Assembly: GCF_027943255.1 (NCBI RefSeq)
Contig: NC_072896.1
Span: forward strand, 7,626,001 to 7,690,000
DNA length: 64,000 nt
Source of the DNA: Anastrepha obliqua
Lineage: Eukaryota; Arthropoda; Insecta; Diptera; Tephritidae
Direction of reading: 5' to 3'
The notes below the pieces were generated by a model. It saw nothing but the letters and a program-made list of their open reading frames with translations, was not told where the DNA came from and searched no databases. This document shows, piece after piece, positions 23,961 to 35,742 of this stretch. The stretch's first letter is position 1. Every line of letters begins with the position of its first letter. The translations under genes were made by a program, and so were the position numbers.

Positions 23961-25550
23961 CTCTAGACTAATAACTCGTATTTAGTTGCCGTGAACTAAC
24001 TCTATCTAACCGTTAGCTCATTTGTTGAGGAGTATACAAGAAAAAACCAAGTGTCACAGTTTATTCAACCTGAGGCACTGGTCGATTTTACCCGAAGGAA
24101 ATACAATTTAAGCTTATTCCTATGATCTCACCCGTTTAAGATTTCAAATATTTATTCCTTTAATAATTATTCGTGCTTTTCGATAAATATTTTCCATTTA
24201 TCTTTTTATTTTTATTATTTTTTTTTTTCTTTAATTCCTTTGTTTTTTTTTAATTTTTTCTCTTCTAAAACTCTAAAAATCCACACAAACCACACTTTCG
24301 TTAAATTTTCATTTCATTTCATTTCAATTGATTCGGGCATTGAACTTGAACCACTACATAAACATGTGCATCTATGTATGTGTGTGTGTCATAATCTATG
24401 ATAATCGCACAAGGCATATCGGTATCGCATTTCGGTATGAACTTCTACATCTCCCATAAAAATTAGCTAAGTCACCCACGTTTAAGACTCATTCAGCTCC
24501 TTTTGCGTATCTCAATTGACAAAGCAAATTTTCTTAGCTCAATTGAAGCTTAATGCAGTGCAGTTGCTGTTTATAAGCAATGAACTTGATATTGTGCCTT
24601 GAAAGATAATCACACATACGTACATGTAGAGATGAGCATACACACAAATACATATGCATATATGATACTTTTATGTATGTATGTAGGTACAAATGTATAT
24701 CGCTTCTAAGCTGCGTATAGAAATATTTTTGTATTTGCCACAATAAAATACCACCTTCAATTAAATTAACGAGGTCATATGTGGGTCAGCAAACTCTTCT
24801 GATCTAAATTGTGTTTAGTAGCGCAAATTTGTGACATACATACATACATACACATATGCATATGTACATAGCAGATACATAACGAAAGCGTGGCAATTAA
24901 TTCAGTACAGCGCAATTTAGGAATTGCGTTCATATGAAATTACTTGCTGATTAAAGCTAAGCGTAAATATGTAAGTCAATATGTATATGTATATGTATAT
25001 GTTTAGGAATGTGTTGTTTTTGGTTGTCATACCTTTACTTGCAAGTTTGCCATGTAAAAATTCAATATTAAATTTAAATAAAATTAATCAATTCAATACC
25101 TGGAAATAAATTCATAATCAAATTACATAATTAGTAAAAACAATGAAATATATTTTGCGCTAATAATAGTTAAGGGTAGTCTCGGCTTCTTGGAAAATTT
25201 AATAACTGATTACACAGCGATAATAGATTCCGGAAGCCTAGTGAGCTGCTTAGTAATATTACATGGGCGAATGTGTGTACATGCGAGTGTGTGTCGAGAG
25301 CGCTTCCCAGAGAGGAAATGGGCTGGCAATGCATGTTGTTTCTTTTTTTTTTCAAGTAAGACATCATAGGGGCGTTCAAACCAAGTTCAGTAACACTTCA
25401 ACCTGGTATTCGGTAACTCAGCAAACTTTCTAAAACAGAAGACGCTTCTCTTTCTCGGTAAGGTGATCAGCTGGAACTCACTTTATTCAAGTAAAAGTTT
25501 TTCTAAGTACATTTTTTTAACAAACGCTCATGTCATAAGCTAGCATATAT
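23961..25550. other. Spacer with TATG/CATA microsatellites, no gene seen
   Basis: Short repeats at 24370-24390, 24600-24700, 24835-24870 and 24980-25005 (TATGTATATG type). Open frames such as 24534-24743 are built from these repeats. Nothing else recognised. Confidence 0.5.
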
Positions 25551-26443
25551 CAGGGTGGGCCATATAGCGTTTGCTTTTTGAACCACCTATTTTTTTGAGA
25601 ATGTTAACACAAATGACATGTAAAATGTGTTCATAATTTACTTAAAGGTTTGACATTTACGAAATGGGACGCTATACGCTTGAACAAAATTGGGAAATAT
25701 TGAAAACCTATAGATGAGCATTTTTACCGAAAAATCATCTTTTCTGATGAAGCTCATTTTCACATCGGTGGCTACGTCAATAAGCAAAATTTTCGGATTC
25801 AGAAAATCCACACGTTACTGTAGAGAAGCAAATGCATCCACAACGAGTCATTGTTTGGTGCGGTTTTTGTCAGGCGGCATCATCGGGCCATTTTTTTCGA
25901 AAATGAGCGAGGAGCCGCGGTTACAGTAAATTGCGAGCGTTACCGTGACATGCTCAACGAGTTTTTGTTTCAAAAAATTTAAGAGGATGACATGGACGAC
26001 ATTTGGTTTCAACAGGATGGTGCAACTTGTCACACAGCCAAAGTTACGAGCTTTTGGCTACCGTTTCTGAAAACCGAATACTCAGCCGAAATTCCGATAT
26101 CAATTAGCCGCCTCGGAGCTGTGATTTTAACCAGTTGGACTATTTTTTGTCGGGAGCCGTTAAGGACAAATGCTATGCGAACCATCCAGAGGCGATTGAT
26201 GCTTCAAATCACGAAATCGAAGTTGCCATTCATGAAATTGGAGCCCAAACAGTCGAAAATGTGCTTACAAATTGAGTTGATCGAATGGCCTACTGTAAAG
26301 CCAGTCGTGGCAGTCATTTGAACGATATTATTTTTCATTCATAAATGACAATGTTCAATCTTCAAAATAAAAAAAAGTTTGAAAAAATATTAATTAGTTT
26401 TTTTACAGCCGATTTTAAAAGCAAATTTTACATGGCCCACCCT
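25551..26443 (+). mobile_element. DD41D-type element, GGGTGGGCCAT-end family
   Basis: Inverted ends CAGGGTGGGCCATATAGCG and ATGGCCCACCCTA next to TA. Codes in pieces for MGRYTLEQNWEILKTY (25662), IIFSDEAHFHIGGYVNKQNF, a central segment, DIWFQQDGATCHTA, and QLDYFLSGAVKDKCYANHPE. The first (SDE), second (QDG) and third (LDY) acidic positions are all present, but several frameshifts and a deletion after the first 20 codons break the gene. Confidence 0.88.
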
Positions 26444-26779
26444 ATATTATACTTACCTCATAAGTACTTATCTGATTTCAACGCAAAGGAAAAAGAGCTG
26501 AGACAATATCGTGGCGTTTTGCAACTTTTTCAGACTTGCCTCCTCGGGAACTTGGTATTACTTTATTCAATAGGCGACATATTTTATAAAAAAACAAATA
26601 GATGGCCTCTGTAGTCTCTGTAGTAGCGTAAGTGCACTACCCTGTCTTGTCGAGGCCCTAACCCCCGAGAGAAGTGAACAGGAAAAAAAATACGTCACAA
26701 TAGAAGGTTATGCCTCAATTTTCACTCATGAATAGCAACTTTTAACATTACCCAGCTTATTCTGAAGACCCATAGTAAA
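26444..26779. other. Spacer, no gene seen
   Basis: Short AT-rich stretch; the segment 26620-26680 is less AT-rich and unrecognised. Confidence 0.45.
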
Positions 26780-27225
26780 AGTATGAAACCCGTCCTAGAA
26801 TATAATCAACACAAAGCAAGCAACTCCAAATATTTCAAAGCAAAAATTTTGAGAAAAATCTTCAAGGCAACCAAAGATCACAGCAACTGTGAATGCCGGA
26901 TAAGATGTAATCATGAACTGGACCAACTAATAAAAGAAGAAAATGTTGTGCATCAACAAAGCCCAAAGTCCAGTTGGCTATGCTATATAACGAGAATGGG
27001 CCCAGCGATAGCTCAATGAAGAATAATTGATGCTAAATCATTTACGATGAAAGCAAAAAATTCAACAAGTTTAAAATTCTGCATGAATCAACGAACTGGA
27101 GGATGTCATGAGGAAATTGAGAGTATACAACTGGAAAGAAACAACGAAATATCAGTTCGGAGACATTTTGTTTAGCAGGCCAAAGCTCACACAGAGCTGT
27201 AGCGTCAAACGATGTTGAGGATGAA
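26780..27225 (+). mobile_element. Non-LTR retrotransposon C-terminal remnant
   Basis: Reads AKILRKIFKATKDH, CECRIRCNHELDQL and CYITRMGPAIAQ, with later pieces YNWKETTKY and KAHTEL. This is the I-L-R-K-I ... R-x-N-H-E-L-x-x-L region of insect APE-type reverse transcriptases, diverged and frameshifted. Confidence 0.65.
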
Positions 27226-27229
27226 TGTT

Positions 27230-27575
27230 ACGAGGTCTGTTAGAAAAGTATCCGACCTTGTTTTTTATTTCTAACAGCTGACAAATTTGAATTGCGCGCG
27301 CTTGCATAAGCAGACCTGCAACCTTCCTGCACATGTGTGAATTTTTTCCCGCCTGTTGCCGTCAAGCAGTGTGAACGTAACATGGTATTTAGTGCTCTCG
27401 TCGGGCTTGGTGAGCAAAAGGAACTTCGTGTTGAAGTCTCACAGGACATGCTGGACTCCATAAACAGTGATCCTGACTTCATGAACACCATTATCACTGG
27501 TGATGAGTCCTGGGTGCATGGGTAGGACCCGGAAACCAAAATGCAGTCGTCACAGTGGAAGCATTCCACTTCACC
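27230..27575 (+). mobile_element. Mariner fragment with left terminus
   Basis: Begins GAGGTCTGTTAGAAAAGTATC, a terminal-repeat type seen in insect mariners, and encodes QDMLDSINSDPDFMN then TIITGDESWVHG with the first catalytic Asp. The right half is missing; it stops just downstream of gene A. Confidence 0.7.
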
Positions 27576-27615
27576 AGTTGGTGTATACAAATTTTCAAAT
27601 TAAAAAAGTTGTTTC

Positions 27616-27621
27616 TTTATT
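27616..27621 (-). terminator. Poly(A) signal of gene A
   Basis: AATAAA on the minus strand, about 120 bases after the stop codon of gene A. Gene B has one in the equivalent place. Confidence 0.5.
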
Positions 27622-27741
27622 AAAAAATAATTACAGTTTTAATTATACAAAAAAATGCAGGAATCACATCTCAGTTCCAAAAAATAAAACATTTTAAATA
27701 CAATACAAATGGCTTTGTAAGCTTTCCATCGCTTATTGGCA

Positions 27742-28031
27742 TCATCGTTGTTGCCTTAGTAAAATATGATAATTATTTTTGTCCAACGCAACTGCAGTGG
27801 CAGCATTCGTGAAAACACGCACATTGCCCGACGAATCAACTGATGCCAGTGCTGTCGCACTCACCGATGTGTTTATAAGGATGGCTTGGGGACGCGACTC
27901 AACTGACTGCAAAATACGAATTCAAAATTTGAAATAAATAAATTTACACATAAATATATGAATACACACACGCCTACCTGTAATGTCAGGCAGACAAATA
28001 GCAAAAGAAAAACAGTGCAGAATTTAGCCAT
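27742..28031 (-). CDS. Gene A: small secreted peptide, cluster family
   Basis: Two exons: 27978-28031 (18 codons, MAKFCTVFLLLFVCLTLQ, a signal peptide) and 27742-27906 (54 codons plus TGA), with a 71-bp phase-0 intron bounded by GT and AG. The product is 72 residues. Exon 2 begins SVESRPQAIL, continues with a small-residue stretch (SVSATALASVDSSG), then VRVFTNAAT and NNYHILLRQQR. The mature part has no cysteine and no known domain. Signal cleavage near ESR would leave a peptide of about 50 residues starting Arg-Pro; that is inference. Promoter (TATA-like plus TCAGTT) and poly(A) signal are in the expected places, and paralogs B, C and D conserve the frame and splice sites, so I consider it a real gene. 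The function is unknown; secretion is the only safe inference. Confidence 0.85.
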
Positions 28032-28102
28032 CTCAGCAAATATTGTCTATGTGTGTGTGATAGGTCTACAGGTGCTTGCTCTCTAATTGAAATCTTTAGC
28101 CC

Positions 28103-28138
28103 AACTGAGCTCAGAAGCATACACAAATATTACTTATA
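28103..28138 (-). promoter_or_regulatory. Core promoter of gene A
   Basis: Minus-strand TATAAG (28133-28138) lies 32 bases upstream of the A of TCAGTT (28103-28108), the arthropod initiator. The predicted 5' UTR is about 75 bases. Confidence 0.65.
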
Positions 28139-28710
28139 TGAAAATTTACGCTTACACTTACGTACAGTGCAGTAAACAGATACTTACACGTTACCGGGTG
28201 ACTATGCGCTGCTATGTATGTGTGAATGTGCTTAGCAAAAACTATTCGCAGAAACGGCATACAGATAAGAAACTTCGTAGAACTGTTAAGGCATGATTTT
28301 TGAAAACAAAATTTTGATTGGTATATCCCGCTATGTTTGAGATTCATTAACTTTAACGAGTGTTATGCAAATATGCGATCACTCAGAAAAGATATACAAA
28401 ATGAAATATAAACGAGCATTAATAATTATATATGTGAGTTTCTATGAGTATTTGGGAAGGCTAATTTTATATTCAATTACATTAATAAATCATTGCATAA
28501 ATCATATTTCGCGCTTATCACGTTGATAGGAGTGTGACTAATCGCACCAACTGTACTAATCACACGGATGATTGCGGAATAATGCGATGCTGGAATTGAT
28601 TAACCAGTAAATTATTTAGTTGTTTGTATACATACGTACATCTATCTACAGTTATTAACTCGAGCTTTAGTACTAATCTCAATTACGAATAATTGCAGGT
28701 CTTTTGGATA

Positions 28711-29468
28711 TGGCCGACCATAAGCGATATTTGTGATTGGATCAGAGATGTTTGGTGATTTCTACGAACTTTGGATTATAGTGATAAAAATTTGAATTGT
28801 TCAAAAACTTCAGCAGCCGATTTTACACAAATTTCAAGATCTTTTAACCTTAATTAAGAAAGAGAAAAGTCTGTTTGGAAGGATTCTAATGGGAAATAAT
28901 TACACTGCTCCAAAAAATGGAACCAAAAATGGCAAAAATAAATCTATAGTACAATTTTTGTGTTAGCTTTTCGTTACTACCGAGAAAAGTTTGCTTACAA
29001 TGTCTCGGTACATGGAGCTAATTTAAAAATATTTACACAAAAATGTAGGCAATATATCAGCCTTTTGATTGATAGTATTATAAATTAAAATTAAGAGTTA
29101 ATAGAAATATTTAATGTTAAGAATGCTTATTTTTGCATATGTTTCAAAAAATGCTAAATATATATATCAAGTTATTTTTCTGAAACATTTTTTTAACATT
29201 TAAACATTATTTTCCAAACACCAAAAGGAGACAATATTCACTTATAAACAATCTTTACTGATGGAACATTTTTTTAAAGCTTTGTTTTCTAAATAATACT
29301 TCGTATTTTATTAAAATTGTATTATTACAAATACTCTTCTAAGCGTTTATAATACCGTGCAAAATAAATGTGCGTGACGAACTGTCAAAGAAACGATCAT
29401 GAGAAAAGAATAGCATAAAACGAAACAAGAAAATACCCAATCAACCAAACGAGAACAATTTTTATATA
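28711..29468. other. AT-rich spacer, no gene seen
   Basis: Nothing recognised between the duplicated gene A segment and the Helitron terminus. Confidence 0.5.
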
Positions 29469-29495
29469 CTAACTACCCGGAGCGCGTTGTTACGC
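29469..29495 (-). other. Candidate Helitron 3' terminus
   Basis: On the minus strand a short hairpin GCGTAACAACGC (29484-29495) is followed 11 bases later by TTAG (29469-29472) and then T. Helitrons end in CTRR about 10 bases after a hairpin; here the first base is T. Orientation and distance from the helicase fit, but the stem is only 4 bp. Confidence 0.4.
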
Positions 29496-30790
29496 CAACA
29501 ACTAAAATAAATAAAAAAAAAATAACTTTAAAGAAAAATCAGTACACAAATATTCAATTCATTCTAAACCATTTTATTGATTTTGTTTATTTCGAAAAAC
29601 TCTTTACATTACAAAGCAATTCGATGGTTATTGAAGTGCTGTGGGATACACAATATTTCTTGTTTTTCCATCTGGCGCGCAGACGGATAAATCAGAAGGT
29701 TTTGCGACACGTGAGCAAGCCACATAGAGCTGTCCATGTGATAAGCATGGATTCTCCAAATTTAATCCACACACTTGTAACGATTGTAAACGTTTGAATT
29801 CGAATGGTGGGATCATTGGTATACGTGGAAACAGTACGTCTTCACCTTTGAATTTTTCAGTCAAAATGAGAGAGAGACTGAGAGTCTGGTTCCGTTGCAA
29901 AGTCGTGCTGGATTTATGTTTCGAAGAAGAATGATGGGTACGCTAATTTTCAAATCAAGCGAATTCAAAAATTCAGTTGTATGGTTGACAACCTCGTCTT
30001 GATTCTCCACAGTATCGATGGGCTTATATGTTGTCGTTTTACTGGGATTTCCATGCTGAATGGTGAATTTGATGGTTTTTGGCTGCTAATACAGTACGCG
30101 TACTGAGCCACTGATGGTTTTTGTAGTTTTGTGCAATGTTTTGGAAAACTTTTTGCACCAATTCGTGGATGCTTCCTGTGATCTTACAGAAGTTTCCTGA
30201 CAGGGTGCGATAATCGTTTTGCAAAATTTCCAGCCGATGCATCCCGTTGTAGTTGTACATGCATGTTAGTTTTCAAAGTCAAGTTCTGTAAATGACGATT
30301 TAAGATATGCGGTATAACGTGGTGGGCAGTGTTTGTCGAAAATCACCAGACAATAAAATGAGTGCGCCCCCGAAGATCCGTCTGTTTCCTCTCAAATCTC
30401 GCAGTGTACGATCAAGCGCTTCCAATGCTTTCTTGTGAGACATTGTTCATACGTCTCATATGATAATTTGACATGTTTGGAGTACTTTTCCAATTCCACA
30501 GTTTTTGCCGATGTTGCATGTTGGTGATTCAGTGTTTTGCAAATGATGCAATAGCCAGTGCAATATTATTTTGTGATCGTATGGTTGCAAAAACTAGTGA
30601 AAGAAGAAAAGTCTAGCCTGTACTACCAGGGGTATCTACGAAAAACAGTCCACCGCTTTGTTCTGTGATTGCACAGATTGATTCTGGAATCAACTGCGGA
30701 AGATTTGTTCTAACGAATGTCTCCAGTTCGTCAGAATCGGTTGAATGGGGCTGAAGTTGCTACTCTGCAGCGCCACCTGATGGCAAGTGA
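29469..30790 (-). mobile_element. Helitron remnant with PIF1-like helicase
   Basis: The minus strand reads ETFVRTNLPQLIPESICA, GGLFFVDTPGSTG then a stop where the Walker A Lys is expected, LVFATIRSQNNIALAIAS, LEALDRTLRDLRGNRR and IFGGALILLSGDFRQTLP (Walker B), and near the end FPRIPMIPPFEFKRLQSLQV and HGQLYVACSRVAKPSDL. These are Helitron helicase motifs in order. A deletion removes the block between EFKRLQ and SLQVCG. No Rep domain is left. Confidence 0.88.
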
Positions 30791-31890
30791 CATCAATGAG
30801 CATATTGTACAAACCTTCTCCCTGGAAAAATACATATGTATATATACCAATTTTTATAATAATCGGTCCAGTAGTCTTTGAGTTCATCGATGACATACAG
30901 ACAAATATTCATTTTTATATTAAGATTATTTTAGAAAATATAAACAACGTTATGCAATCGGCAGCGAATATCAGTCCATAATATAGTGGTAAGAGAAAAA
31001 AATATGGTCCATAGAGAGAAGAGTTTTATTGATAGAGGGATGTGATCCGCGTCCCCTTTTCCTCAAGGCCGACGGAGGCCAACGTACCCACGCGGACAAG
31101 TCATTAAAAACTTTTTGATTTTTTCAGAGATGAAGATTCACTACTCTGCACTTTTCTGAAGAGGTTTTACCTAATATGAATAATAAAGCCATAAAATGCT
31201 AATATTTTAAGGCATAAGTAAAGAACAGGCACATTTTCGCTGGAAAAAAATCAAAAATTGAAGTTCGTTAAAATTTTGGTTGTTTTTAAAATGAGTGAAG
31301 TTGACCTTTGGCTTTGGATAAAAAACAATATTATAATCGCTCGAATTTTTAGTCCAATTCTTGCCTTTTTCTTAAATTTCACTTATAGATATTGCGATAA
31401 AATAATACTTTCATAAATAACATGAATTACAAAACCTAAGTTAATTGCTTGCTGGGTTAACAATAGCGGTACACATTTCTCTTTAACGATATTTCAGTGC
31501 AATAAGCAAATGCGGTCGCGAAAAAACGTAATTTTTACGCTTTTCTTGGGGGTCCTTTAGGGCGGTTGGGAATTTCATAATTAGATTGATGGATGCTTGC
31601 TCTTTCTAATGTGGGTGATGGGGGGTACCACGCCTCCTCGCCCACCACCCAAATACTTTGTGGTAGTAATGGAAAGTTTAGCTCAATTTTTTTTCGGTGC
31701 ATTGAACATTTTTTAATTTGGTCTCGAGATGAGCTAAATTATTTGGAAAAAAGCGTAAAAGTAAGTCCACACTTACCATTAGTATTCTCTTTAATGCAGT
31801 TTCTTAAATTTTAGACATTTTTGTAGAACATTTTAACTAATATAAATAATTCTTAAAATTCTGAAATATATTAAGGGTATTCATATAAGC
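30791..31890. other. Spacer, no gene seen
   Basis: A less AT-rich island at 31035-31105 (GATCCGCGTCCCC; GGCCGACGGAGGCC) is unrecognised. The rest is AT-rich with no motif. Confidence 0.5.
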
Positions 31891-31929
31891 GTCTAAAAGC
31901 TTGTAATAAAAACACTGTAAAATAATAAT

Positions 31930-32240
31930 GGAAATGACTTTATTGGTTCTCAAAATATTCTCCTTGAAAGACAATATATTTTTGCATTCATTTGTTGAAC
32001 AAATTTTCGAAGCACTTTTACCACTAAGAAGTGGATTTCTCTAAAACAAGCTGTTTAAAGGCTTCAACAGCTTCTTCAGGCGTTTTAAAACGTTGGTCTC
32101 ACATTTTATTTTTAATGTTCGGAAGCAAAAAGAAATCACTAGGACTCAGATTAGAACTGTTAGATCTTTTCTCTCTTGTCGACACGTGCGAGCTTGCATT
32201 GTTTTGATGAAAGATGATTTGTTCTCTGAATTCATAAAGT
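31930..32240 (-). mobile_element. Mariner-type transposase C-terminal fragment
   Basis: Minus-strand pieces HQNNASSHVSTR, FKTPEEAVEAFKQLVLEKST and FQGEYFENQ match the end of a mariner-like transposase with a Gly-Glu-Tyr-Phe-Glu C-terminus. The second catalytic Asp (HDN) is changed to Asn and frames are broken. Confidence 0.65.
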
Positions 32241-32699
32241 ACCACTTCCTATTTTCTTTTCTAACAGACCACATTCGCCTTTTGCAACACCGGTATTAAA
32301 GGCAGTACTACCAAAACTCATTGCTCCCACTGGATTTCTAAAGTTGCACCGTTCCAATGTAGATCTTTTCCAGTGTCTGACCACTCCGCAATTTTATTTA
32401 AGTTTAAATTGTTTGAATGGGAAATATCAAAAGGTTTATTTAGCTCTGCTGAGAAGAACTTATTTATCTTCTTCTGTGCTTCTGAAGCCCTCGTCTAATT
32501 TGTTGCTGCAGTGATTTGGTTGGCTGGCAGAAACACCCGATTTCTTTCAAGGTTCTACTGTTTCTTGAATAAGTAAATAAGTAAAAGTTGAGCTAAGTTG
32601 AAAGTTTTGGCATCCAATTAGTAAAATTTCTAATTTTTTACATATCGCTGAACTCATTTTAGGCACTTATTCACATTTTAATATTTGAAACATTTCCTC

Positions 32700-33070
32700 T
32701 ATATTCCTATGTCTACGGATTCGTTATAAGATGCCCCTGTCTTGCCAGTTCATCAGCTTTCGTATCTCTTTTTATGTTAGTATGGCCAGGTACCCAGGTG
32801 AGAGTGATGTCGGTCGTGGATGCTAAGGCATTTAGTTCTTCTTTGCATTGTCTGACGTTTTTTTAATTAGGTTACAAAGTGGCTTTAAAGCTAAGATGGT
32901 TGCTTGACTATCTGAAAAAATATATACTTTCGATAGTTGTTGTGGATGGTCTCTAATTATCCTGCAAGCTGGCCTTATCCCGAGAACTTCTGCTTGAAAA
33001 AATACTTTTCCGATTCCCCAGATGAAAAGGATACTCTTTCGTATACGCGTTACTTTCACGGCAGAGCAAC
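32700..33070 (-). mobile_element. Non-LTR retrotransposon RNase H fragment
   Basis: The minus strand reads VFFQAEVLGIRPACRII, SKVYIFSDSQATILALKP and, after a frameshift, TLTWVPGHTNIKRDTKADEL then ARQGHLITNP and a stop. This is the RNase H domain with Glu and Asp catalytic positions. It is a fragment without a reverse transcriptase. Confidence 0.8.
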
Positions 33071-33258
33071 GTATGCCGTGTATTTGCTAGTAACTTGGGA
33101 ATGTGACTACTGGCTGAGTCCTATGCTCATTTTTAAGTCATAAATATTTCTCTAGAAACCAGCCCCATAAATATTAATTTTAAATAATAAGTAGACACAG
33201 CACAGTTTTATCATTAAAATACTATTAAAAACACTATCTATTAATATAAAAAAAGAAA

Positions 33259-33264
33259 TTTATT
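33259..33264 (-). terminator. Poly(A) signal of gene B
   Basis: AATAAA on the minus strand about 100 bases after the stop codon. Confidence 0.5.
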
Positions 33265-33362
33265 CTAAAAAATGTATGAATCACATCTCAGTTTAAAATT
33301 AAATTATAAATAACTCCAAGATCCCTTTAACGAAAATTGCCGCATTCTAACGCTTAATAGAA

Positions 33363-33658
33363 TCATCCATGTTGTGGGAAGTAAATATGAAAAACATTAT
33401 TGTCCACAGCACTCGAGGTGGCAACATTGGTAAAAGTTCGCAATTTACCTGACGAATCCACTGCGGACGATGCTGAGGCACTCGCCGATGTGTTTACAAC
33501 AATGGTTTGGGGGCGTGACTCAGCTGACTGTAAAAATGAATTTGAAGTTAAAAATTTGAAACAAATAAATTCCCACACAAGTATGTGAATACACACACGC
33601 CTACCTGTAATGTCAGGCAGACACATAGCAGAAGAAAAGCAGTGCAGAATTTAGCCAT
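33363..33658 (-). CDS. Gene B: small secreted peptide, cluster family
   Basis: Exon 1 is 33605-33658 (MAKFCTAFLLLCVCLTLQ) and exon 2 is 33363-33527 (54 codons plus stop). The intron is 77 bp, phase 0. The 72-residue product has exon 2 beginning SAESRPQTIVV, then a Ser/Ala stretch (NTSASASASSAVDSSG), KLRTFTNVATSS and NNVFHIYFPQHG. It is the closest relative of gene A: the signal peptides differ at two positions and exon 2 has the same length. An open frame running back from the intron (start at 33626) is not the real start; the spliced model is preferred because the signal exon, both splice sites and the promoter are conserved in four genes. The mature peptide has no Cys. Function unknown. Confidence 0.88.
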
Positions 33659-33729
33659 CTCAGCAAATATTGTCTATGTGCGTATGATAGGTCTACAGGT
33701 GGTTGTTCTCCAGCTGATATGTTTCATAC

Positions 33730-33767
33730 AACTGAGTTCAGAAACATGTAAGAAAATCATTTTTATA
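33730..33767 (-). promoter_or_regulatory. Core promoter of gene B
   Basis: Minus-strand TATAAAAA (33760-33767) and initiator TCAGTT (33730-33735), 34 bases from the T of TATA to the initiator A. Confidence 0.75.
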
Positions 33768-34554
33768 TGAGACTGCAAGCATACTCGTATACTTCTAGTA
33801 CAACAAATACGAGTATTGATACTATTAATGCAGATAATTAGCTGCTAAGCAATTTCTAGGTATGCACTTGTATGTGTTTAGCAAAACGCGTTCGCAGAAA
33901 TGACAAGCAAATCGCAAATTTCATAGAAATGTTATGAAAAGCTTATTAAAACAAATTTTCGATTGATATTTCCCCATTTATTTGAGACTCATCAAATTTT
34001 AAATGACACTTACAAGCATACAATTATAAATAAATTAACACTCGTGCTTACAAAGCATTTCGCGCTTATCAGGTTGATGAGTGAAGATCGCCGAATGGGA
34101 GTACCTACATAAATCATAAAGATGATTTACGACATGTGATACTGGAGCTGAATTTCCCTAATTATTTTTTCTTATATAAATTTTTACATCCTCAGGCATT
34201 AAATTGAGTTTTAGTGTTAATCTCACTAGACTTGAAAATAATTTCAGCTCTTCTAAGTGTAACTGGCTCTACTCGTACGCCTTGGTGATTTCATTAATAG
34301 ATGTTAGTGAAATTATTTAAAGCTTCATAACTTTATTTCATATAAATTTCAAGATATTTCGAACGTATCGTAAAATGGAAAATGTCATTTCACAAAATTT
34401 TTAAGTCGGTAAATCGTTAAAATAAAATTTTAATGTGAAGAAATAAAATTATTAATATTGTTTTTGTGGATAGAAAATTTAAATTATTTTTCTAAAATAG
34501 AATGCACCCTTTGTTTTTTTTTTGGTAAATAACAATGCATATGACGACGTATTA

Positions 34555-35742
34555 TTGGGTATGGGAATAAGTTTCCGCCCTTTCATATTTAAAAGATTAA
34601 ATAATTCATGGTATTGTGTGAAGTATGTGCCATTGGAAGCTACAACTTAACTCCATCTTCCAGGCAGCACACAGATTCCTCTGACAAAAAATTCGAGTTC
34701 TTTTGACTTTATCCATTCATTGAGCTAGCTTGCGATGCTCTCGTAAGAAGGGAACCGCTCTCCAACAAGAGCTGACTGCATTGATCGAAACAGATGGTAA
34801 TCCGAAGGTGCAATGTCGGTGGGTAGGGCAAGATTTCTTCCTCCAAAGATTTCTGGACCCAGTTAGCAACGTGTGGTCTGGAGTTGTCATGCAGCAAAAT
34901 CAGTTTGTCACGTCTACCGTCCCATTCCGGCCGCTCTTCTTTGAGAGCTCGATTCAAACGCATTAGCAGCAATCGGTAACGATCACCAGTGATGGTTTCA
35001 GATGGTTTAAGGAGTTCATAATAGATGACATAATCTTTGAAGCATGAATATTTCTTTTCGCTGTCGATGGACCTGGTTCACCTGGCAGTTCGACGTAAAC
35101 TTTTTCGACGCTTAGGGTTATTATAATAGAAAAAATTTTCATCGCCAGTGACAATGCGATACAGAAAACCTTTTCTTTTCTGCCATTCAAGGAGCATCTC
35201 ACACGTCACCAAACGTGTCTCGATATCCTTCTCCTTCAATTGATGTGGCACCCAGTTACTTGTTTCTGGACCATTCCCATCGCGCGTAAAAGTTTAGCGA
35301 CGGTTAATATGTCAACATCCAACTCTTTGGACATTTAATCAAGGGTTTGACATGCATCTTCATCCAATAATGGTTGTAGTTGAGTATCTTGTAAATTGCC
35401 ACTTTGGAAGCCTCGAAACCACTCTTCACAAGTTGCATTTGATGGAGCGTGATTACCGTAAATATACAATCAATATACGACACGTTTCAGCTGCACTTTT
35501 CTTTAAAAGGTAATAATGAAGCCTAACTGAAGCAAATACTGTTTTTTCGGCACGAAGGTACACATTTTTGACGTCTGATAAAAAGGATCTTTATACTTCA
35601 AACTCTGACTTTCGTTTGCCATTTACTGCAATGGGACCCTTACATATATACCTTTTAATCACCAGTATATAACTAGAGCGAACACAAAAATAATATAAGC
35701 GACACCTCTGTTACCAGGGCGCAAACTTACTCGCGTACCCAA
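34555..35742 (-). mobile_element. Decayed mauritiana-type mariner
   Basis: Inverted ends TTGGGTATGGGAATAAGTTTCC and GCAAACTTACTCGCGTACCC, each next to TA. The minus strand has transposase pieces: MCTFVPKKQYLL, LLDEDACQTL, RAMGMVQK, LMRLNRALKEERPEW and LILLHDNSRPHV. Multiple frameshifts and stops. Size (about 1.2 kb) fits a nearly full-length mariner. Confidence 0.85.

Larger units (their letters stand above)
27610..28710. repeat. Duplicated segment carrying gene A
   Basis: This segment and 33250-34260 share the gene, its intron, the 3' UTR string GAATCACATCTCAGTT, the promoter, and upstream blocks (TTTCGCGCTTATCA; TTTGAGA-TTCAT; the sequence after GAGTTTTAGT). They are diverged direct copies of roughly 1 kb. 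Confidence 0.75.
33250..34260. repeat. Duplicated segment carrying gene B
   Basis: Partner of 27610-28710: same orientation, same gene layout, shared 3' UTR string and shared upstream TTTCGCGCTTATCA block (near 34058; near 28507 in the other copy). Confidence 0.75.

Noticed and set aside
33400..33588. Plus-strand frame opposite gene B
   Set aside because: It is antisense to exon 2; the spliced minus-strand model is conserved in three other genes.
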